In this document: positions 57,236 through 64,000 of the stretch, one piece after another
Position numbering within the stretch: position 1 is the stretch's first letter
How the letters are laid out: each line of letters opens with the position of its first letter
Source: Chelonoidis abingdonii
Taxonomy: Eukaryota > Chordata > Testudines > Testudinidae
Direction of reading: 5' to 3'
Length of the DNA stretch: 64,000 nt
NCBI RefSeq assembly: GCF_003597395.2
Contig: NC_133778.1
Location: 22,387,590 to 22,451,589, forward strand
Position numbers and translations under genes: made by a program
The notes under the pieces: model-generated
Told to the model about the DNA's origin: nothing
The model's input: the letters and a program-made list of their open reading frames with translations, nothing else
Database searches by the model: none

Positions 57236-58369
57236 GGAGATTTAGAACCAGGAAGAAGAAGAAAAAGTCAGAGAGGCACTAAAAAGGAGGGAGAGATTGA
57301 AGGAATATAATACAAAGGGATTGCGGGTACTCAGATGCTATGGCAATGAATTCCTAGATAAAGAGGGTGCAATTGATGTGAAAATGGGTAGAAGTAATAA
57401 TTATGTTTGTGTATCTGAGAAATACTCAAATCCATTGGGACACTCTGCTCTTGGGGAGCTGTGTTTGTTGGTAAATGTAATGATTTCCTATTGACAAGTT
57501 ATTCTGGTCAAGAAGTCAAGTTAAAACCACATCTCACTATGCTCATTTTTAAATGCTTTAAAATCTTTCTAAATGCAGGACATTGCACCCGTGTTTCAAA
57601 TTTTTTCTAGAGAGGATATCCACATTCCCTGATTCAGTTTTGCTACTACCCCACAGTTTCGGAAAGTTGCCCCTTTTTCTGTTTGTCCTAGTCATAGGCC
57701 TGAGTTAATCTGATTAGCTACGGGCCTGAGTTAATCATAACACACAAATGACTCACATTGTCTACACACAAATAAAATATTGCAGTATATGATACAATTA
57801 CATTTGTAAATGTCATGGGAAATTCTCGTTAATCTGCATTAACTTATTTACTTCTATTGAAAGAATAAGGAGTATACATGTAAAGGCAAACAATGATTTA
57901 GCAAATCCTGTAGCAGAATTTTCCAATGCACTTTTATTACAGGAGTGTTTTCTAAGATAGTCTTTCTGAAATCCTATGAACGGCTTTGTGGAACAGGATA
58001 GAGATGACTATTTTAGAGACAGTAATTCTTTCTTATTGGCTTGCACATCACCAAGAGGCAAACATTATTTGGTTCTCTGATGTCATACGCTTGAATCCTT
58101 GAGTCTAATTCTTTGCTTCTTTGCACCTCACATAGGCAAAATTCAGTAGCACAATACACCTGGTTTGTGTTCACTTTGCTCAGGTGCAAATGGCTACACA
58201 GGATCAGGGCAGTGGGAAATGCCCTCACTGTAAAATAATTCTGAACATACTCAATGCTGGGGATCATCAGTCTTCATGGAATCAGATACCATATCTTAGG
58301 GACTGATAAAATATGTTGTGACTTAGCCTAACATTTTTTAAACCTAATTTAGAATAGCTCATTGTTGTT
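57236..58369. other. No gene recognised
   Basis: AT-rich unique sequence with open frames under 85 residues and no domain. Confidence 0.6.
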
Positions 58370-58640
58370 TGTTGTTGTAGCACCTCAGGGCCCCAGTTGA
58401 GACCAAGACCCCCTTGTGCTTGGTATTGTACAAACACATAGTAAGACATAGTCTCTGCCCTAAAGTGCTTACAGTCAAAATAGACAAGGCAAACAAAGAG
58501 CAGCAGAGGAAATGGGACAGAGAGGTGAAGTGACTTGCCCAGAGTGAAAAATCAGGTCAGTGGCTGAGCTCGAAATAGAAGCCCAATCTACAGGCCAGTC
58601 CCCAGTCCACTGCCTCTCTAATCATAGGCAGGGAGAGATT
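58370..58640 (-). mobile_element. Full-length MIR-type CORE-SINE
   Basis: Reversed tail 'gtagcacctcagggccccagttgaga', 'gtgcttggtattgtacaaacaca' and 'agacatagtctctgccctaaag'; then 'gtgaagtgacttgcccagagtgaaaaatcagg' (core) and 'cagtccccagtccactgcctctctaa' (head). Confidence 0.85.
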
Positions 58641-59195
58641 TTACGATAAAGGCTCAGTGAGCTGCAGAAGTGCTCCCAGCCCTTTTTTTATGGTTGGGGA
58701 ATTCAGTTAGCAAGTGCCAACCAAGCTGCCTGTCTTAGCCCTGCGCCTGCAGTTTCCTCAGAACAATCCAGATTTGTATCTAGCATTAAGAAACATGTAA
58801 TTTACATCAGTTGTAAAGCAATGACAATTCAGAGAGCTTTTTTGTTTTCTAATGACAATTATTTGAGATTTCGTCTTTGTGCACCAATTAGCATCGTTAC
58901 TATAATGTAGTTGCACCTAGTGTCACAACACTATTTTTTACAAAATCCACTTATGACTTTGCTTCTCTGTCTACCTCTTGAGAGAAATAGTTCCAGCGTA
59001 TCCATAAATTGTGCAAATATTGCACTCCTCACACTCTCTGTAATTATGGAGCATTTACATAATACATAATTTTTAAAACCCCACTGCCAGGTAGAAGGGA
59101 AAAACCATCTGAAGCTGCAGTGTCATTGGAAGCATATATCTGAAGGCTGTGGGAAAGTAATGTTTGTGTTTACCTGATCATACATTCACTTAGAA
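58641..59195. other. No gene recognised
   Basis: AT-rich unique sequence. Confidence 0.6.
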
Positions 59196-59345
59196 CAGTG
59201 GTTCCCCAATTCAGGCCCCTGGACCTCTGGGGGTCCACTGGGAGTTATGCAGGGGTTCACCGTTTCAGCAAGATCCGGAATGCTCCGGAACAACATTCTG
59301 GCACTTTTGTCCCATGGAGGACACCATTTTGAGATTTGCTCCTAG
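59196..59345. mobile_element. Probable hAT-type MITE fragment (CAGTGGTTCCCC)
   Basis: The left end CAGTGGTTCCCCAATTCAGG resembles the terminal repeat of common vertebrate hAT elements. 'ggacctctgggggtccactgggag' is an internal hairpin. The right end is missing, so no target duplication can be checked. Confidence 0.45.
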
Positions 59346-61984
59346 TTGCTACCACAATACAAATAATAAATATTAATGCCACATGTTCCCAAATAGGATT
59401 GTCCAATTAAACTAGGATTTAAGGTTTACCCATAATATGGTTTATCTATTGTTTGGATTACTTATCATCCAAATTTCCTTTATGGTCCTTGTATTGAAAA
59501 GTACTTGAATTTTATTTGAATTTTTCTAATATTATGAAGTCTTGATTTTGTACCAGTTTTGGGTTTCCCATGAGCCTTTTGTAGAGTCAATGTTTACCTG
59601 TGCTAGGAAAATGAAATATATTTGCCTAAAATCCAAAGTCTACTCTTAGTTACTTTAATTTCAGTGAAACTTCATTTGTATAAAGGAGCAGAATTCCCCC
59701 AGTAAATCTTGTTTAAAATGTCTGCAAGCACTGGGATTTTCAAAACAGCTCGGGGGAGTTAGGTATCCAGCTCATATCCAGTTTCAATGGGATCTGAGCA
59801 CTTGGCTCTTGGATTCTTTTACAAATTCCAGCCTACATATATAGCATCTTTACAAAAAAGCAAACAAAGAAAGGCAGTGGACATGTTCTAGAAGTGCTTT
59901 CCTTGTAGGGTATTATGCAATTAACTATAATGTATCAAATAAAAATTATGAAGGTTGTGAAAAGGCTATGCACATCTTGGTTCTAATGAGACCCAAACAC
60001 TGTCATTGTGATCATCTTCATTTCCTCAGAACTTCTTAGGAAGGGATGTCTAGCTTGATAACATATAGCTAGGGTATGTATTTTTCTTTCACTGTCTCTG
60101 AACATTCTCTTCCATGGCATTAGTGAGAGCAGACCCTAGATCAAAGATAATACCATCTGCAGATGTTATGGTGACTCTAGGCATGACCCCACAGGTGGGA
60201 TGTCAGTGATACTTGTATATGTGCTTAAGGGCTGTGCAGGATCAGTACCAGAGTGCTCAGTAGGTTCAAGCCCCAAAACACTCTTCACAGATAAGAAAAA
60301 GGGGAGATTTATGCTACTGCAAAAACATTTTATTTCAATGCCCTCAATCGCGCTGGTGGATGACCTCAAGGGCAGGGAAAGGCTGTTCTGCCTAGGGTGT
60401 GTTTTATGTCTGATCCCAGAAAAACCACATAATAATTTTACTGATCTTTGTCACAGCAAATAGGTTCCAAAGAGAGAGAGACAAAACTAAGTCTTGGAAC
60501 AAGAAAAATCTAGCATTGGTTTATATATTCTTCTGTGGGAAACCTCTTGGGCTTTGGTTTTAGTCAGTGCCAGGGTGTGGAAATCTAGCTTTTGGTAATG
60601 AAAACCATTATTTACGCAACTCTTAGACCGCAACACTCATTAACTCAACAAGATGAAGACTATTCCCCAGACAATGGAAGTTAGATATTCAGTGTGTTGT
60701 TGTGCCATTCCTTTGCTGTTTATGCAATGGGAAGATGTTTGCATAGTACATTTGTCACAGACAAATATGGGGTATCAGATGTAGTGGTATCACTTTAAAA
60801 TAGAATTGGAAAATTCAACTAAATATGCTCAGCTCCAGAGTACTTTTGACTTTCTAAATTAAAATTCTGGTAACCTTCAAGAATGTGGTGTGATGTGAAA
60901 GTAGGTGACTCAGGATTGGTAAAGGAATACAAAATTTCTTAATCTTAGATAACTAATGTAAATCAAAGCCAGCTTGATAGTATCTGACAATCACGATCAC
61001 TTAAAAGTTTTTTTTGCTGGACTGTGTGAAAACAGTTGCTGGTCTAGTTCCTCATGAAAAGGTGAATATTTCTGTTTTTTTTTTTAGTCACAACTGAAAC
61101 TAAGGAACACACATTATAAAAGCCTATCTTTATGTGCATGCAAAATTTGCATATGCAAATACAGCCAAGCATGTTACATAGAAGATAACTTCATGGACTA
61201 GGAATCTAACTCGAGGAGAAGCCATTATTGATCAACTGGTTAGATCTGTTTGTAAATGACCTAGCACACTTTTGGCACAACGAAAGAAAAAGTAGTAATC
61301 AATAGGAAAATAACCAAATGAGAACCTGAAAGTGATAAGGAAGCTTGGTATGAATGATCATGAGCTACTCAAAGTCACCATACTAAAGACCGGGTTAATT
61401 GAATTCGGTAGTAGAATAGTCTTAGATTTTAGGAAGGCAAATTCTGAGGAATTTATTTTGCTTTATTTAAATAAGGATTCTTATAGATAATGAATTAAGA
61501 AATCTAGTGAGTAAAGTGAAATAGAATGAAGGATTAAAATCCATTAATTTGAGAGAAGACTAGGTAATTCTAGAAGACGCTACAATTTAGGACAACGGAT
61601 TGTAATCCTGTTTTTATATGTAAAGCAAGATTTTGATATATGGAATGACAAAAATGTAAATTTCTAAGCCTTTCAAGATGAATTTTTTGCCAATTTTTTG
61701 GATGAAAATGATGAGAAAGTTCAGAATGTAAGTATGGCTCTCCTGAAGAGTTAAGGGCTTTTGAACAAAGTGTACTGCCTTCAATGCTGTCAGAATGCCA
61801 GCAAACACTACTACTTGGACTCAACAGCTCCATAGAGCCCCTCTGCACCCCTTCTTAAAGGAGCAAAGGCAATGTTTAGCCCATTGTTTGTTAAAAATGA
61901 AACAGCTCCACTACAGACTATATCTAGTATACTCTGGAACTGAGACCTTTAGTAGGGGCACTGGTGAACCAGTGAATAAAATAA
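59346..61984. other. No gene recognised
   Basis: AT-rich sequence with a degraded TTTTCAAAA-type repeat at 59,738-59,830 and a T run at 61,073-61,086. The 64- and 92-residue open frames near 61.6-61.85 kb overlap in different frames and show no domain. Confidence 0.55.
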
Positions 61985-62100
61985 GCTTTTTGAGCAGGGA
62001 CTGTCGTTTTGCTTTATGTTTGTATAGGACCTAGCACAATGGGATCCTGGTCATTACTTTGGGTTTGTAGACACTATTACAATAGAAATAATAGTAAATA
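61985..62100 (+). mobile_element. CORE-SINE 3' tail
   Basis: 'tgagcagggactgtcgttttgctttatgtttgtataggacctagcacaatgggatcctggtc', then an A-rich end with 'aatagaaataatagtaa'. Confidence 0.8.
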
Positions 62101-62651
62101 GCACACCCTATGCAACTCTTTGCCCATTTGAAGGACTGAAGTGCAGCTGAAAGAATGTTGATGTTCTGGAATATTTGGATGAGTGTCTCTTCAATTCTTG
62201 TTTCTAGAGCCAGAGGTGGCCAGTCATAATAAGAAAGCTTGTTCTTGAGAAACAGCCAGCCTAACTCAAGCAATTTGACTAGTAAGAATTAGCAGTGAGA
62301 CTTCTGGATGCTTATGTGAACCTGAACACTGAATCATGTGATGTCTTCCCATTTCTAACACTGAGCATACCCAAGCAGTTAATATTGTGGACTCCACCTC
62401 AGACCTCATTATTGCTTTCTTTTCCTGTTGCTCTCAATGAGACAAATCCTTGCCTGGGGTAAAATGGCACTCCACTAACTTCGTTGGGGCTACCCCACTT
62501 TCTGCCAGCTGAGGATCTGGTCTGAAGTGTACATTTCTGAGAGAAAGATGGTGTACTGAGTTGTAGTGTGGGAATCCTTGATTTTGCCTGAAATATGCTA
62601 TACTGGTAATGTATTTAAAAAAAAAAACAATTTAAAATACCAGTAACTTCT
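62101..62651. other. No gene recognised
   Basis: Unique sequence with an A run near 62,619-62,627. Confidence 0.6.
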
Positions 62652-62822
62652 CAGAGAGACAAGGTGGGTGAGGTAATATCTTTTATTGGACCAACTTCCA
62701 CAGAACTCTTCTCCTTGTCTCTCTCACCAAGAGTAGCTGATCCAAAAAAAGATATGATCTCAGCCACCTTGTCTGTCTTTCTACTATTCTGGGACCAACG
62801 CAGCTACAACAATACTGCATAG
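62652..62822. mobile_element. Second inverted pair of Penelope-like tails
   Basis: A minus-orientation tail ('agagagacaaggtgggtgaggtaatatctttta', to about 62,701) is followed directly by a plus-orientation tail ('cttgtctctctcaccaagag', 'gatctcagccaccttgtctgtc', 'cagctacaacaatactgcat'). It is the tail family of 428-569, not that of 48.8 kb. The arms match less well than the pair at 48.8 kb. Confidence 0.75.
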
Positions 62823-64000
62823 GACCTTCTCAGTCCTCTGAGTTTTCACATGACCCTATCATGTTAGGCACTCAAATGTCACTGAAGGTCACCTGACTCT
62901 TGTGGTAGGCTCCCTTGACAATGCCTCTACAAAGCGTGGTGAAGCTATTGTCATGCTATCCAATCGCCGAGTCAATGTTGGAAAGTTTTTAAGAGCTGAC
63001 ACCATACAGGATAATTAAAAAATGTATCAGCTCTCAAATTAGCTAGTGTTTGTACCTGCTTGTAAAATAGATTAATGCAAGCATACTACTACATCACTCA
63101 CTACACAGGGGCTGCATAACGGGCCATACGCTGCCCACACTGCAGAGACACACTAATGCATGGACATTCCAAGGCTGTGCTTCATCCCTTCTCAACCAGT
63201 GCTTTGGTTTGTTTACTTTCTGCTTTTGTAGGACACTTTAAAGATAGGGGTCAGTTCCCCAGCTGCTGTAAATCCACATAGCCCCATTGACTTCAATGGA
63301 CCCAGGCTGCTTTATATTAAATGAGGAACTAGCCTTATACTCGCAATATGCTCTCTGATATAAAGCATTAATTATTTAAAATATGGACTCTTTCCCTGCC
63401 ATTAGTGATACTGTAATCAAGCTTCTGTCAGTTACTTAACCTTCACTATCATGCCCTGCCTGCTCCTTTAGGGTTTTACATGTTTTGGGGGAAGGTCCTG
63501 CTAGCAAAACAGTTTACTCATGAGCTACTGGTATTACACATCATCAAGTTATTCATGCAATAGTGTTTTCTCAGCCTTTCTTTATCCTCTACTGTGTTCA
63601 ATAGAACTACTCATATGTTTAAAGCTATGCGTATGGGTCTGTGTTTGCAGGATCGGGGCCTTAGTATGCAATGTTATTGGGCAATAATCTTATGGTGTAA
63701 CCACAAACCTCGATTGTCTGTTTAATATCTCAGATGTTTCAATTTGCATTTCATTAAAACTTGGCAAAAGGTTATCAACTCAGATCCAAAATTCTCACAA
63801 AAATTGTTCTAATATGTAAAGTAAGTTTTGATTTATGGAGTGACAAAAATGTAAATTTCTAAGCATTTTAGATAATTTTTATTGCCAAAGTTTAGACTAA
63901 ACTGACATTTTAAAAAAAATGCAATGTTCTGTTCTTTATTGTGGAGTAAAGACTTTGGAAATTGAAATTTTTACCCACATTTACAAATAATTTTTCCTAG
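62823..64000. other. No gene recognised
   Basis: AT-rich sequence. A short 'cccattgacttcaatggaccca' repeat motif lies at 63,282-63,303. The block at 63,810-63,875 ('aatatgtaaagtaagttttgat...gacaaaaatgtaaatttctaagc') repeats part of 61,615-61,675. Confidence 0.55.

Noticed and set aside
1..64000. CRISPR array, prokaryotic operon, phage or organelle origin
   Set aside because: No regularly spaced repeats, no ribosome-binding-site/ORF organisation, no long open frames; LINE tails, SINEs and hAT elements show a vertebrate nuclear genome.

Overview
The window looks like non-coding DNA of an amniote nuclear genome, most probably a turtle, with a crocodilian as the second choice. The sequence shows AT-rich DNA, microsatellites, no long intact reading frame, and a dense mix of CR1 LINE tails, Penelope-like element tails, Gmr1-type Ty3/gypsy fragments, MIR-type CORE-SINEs and small hAT and 'GTCTACAC'-ended DNA transposons. 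I recognise this mix from turtle genomes; the species assignment is inference. I found no host exon, tRNA, rRNA, CRISPR array or prokaryotic operon. The region reads as intergenic or deep intronic DNA.

Layout. 1-8.8 kb: ends of small DNA transposons, a TA-flanked MITE, weak SINE and palindromic repeats, and one GC-rich hAT-type element with a long internal palindrome. 8.8-14.1 kb: mostly unique AT-rich DNA with remnants of a LINE reverse transcriptase. 14.1-18.1 kb: the 3' end of a Penelope-like element with its GIY-YIG domain, followed by a decayed minus-strand Gmr1-like element (gag tail, protease, integrase, reverse transcriptase, RNase H) carrying two small DNA-transposon insertions. 18-23 kb: mostly unique. 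23.1-24.7 kb: two Penelope-like tails in the same orientation. 25-47 kb: unique DNA with scattered SINEs, a CR1 tail, two hAT elements with perfect 8-bp target duplications and a full-length 'GTCTACAC' element. 47.4-51.15 kb: a plus-strand Gmr1-like fragment (SCAN-like gag, protease, integrase) holding a Penelope-like inverted pair; its end is cut by a minus-strand CR1, itself split by a solo LTR. 51-64 kb: unique DNA, one CR1 tail, SINEs and a second Penelope-like inverted pair.

Nothing here works as a gene cassette; every transposon coding segment has stops, frameshifts or lost catalytic residues. The most informative features are the integrase-before-reverse-transcriptase order in one Gmr1-like copy (with the second copy compatible), the 79-bp near-perfect hairpin made of two opposed Penelope-like tails at 48.8-49.0 kb, and the nested insertion at 47-51 kb, which gives a clear relative order of transposon activity.
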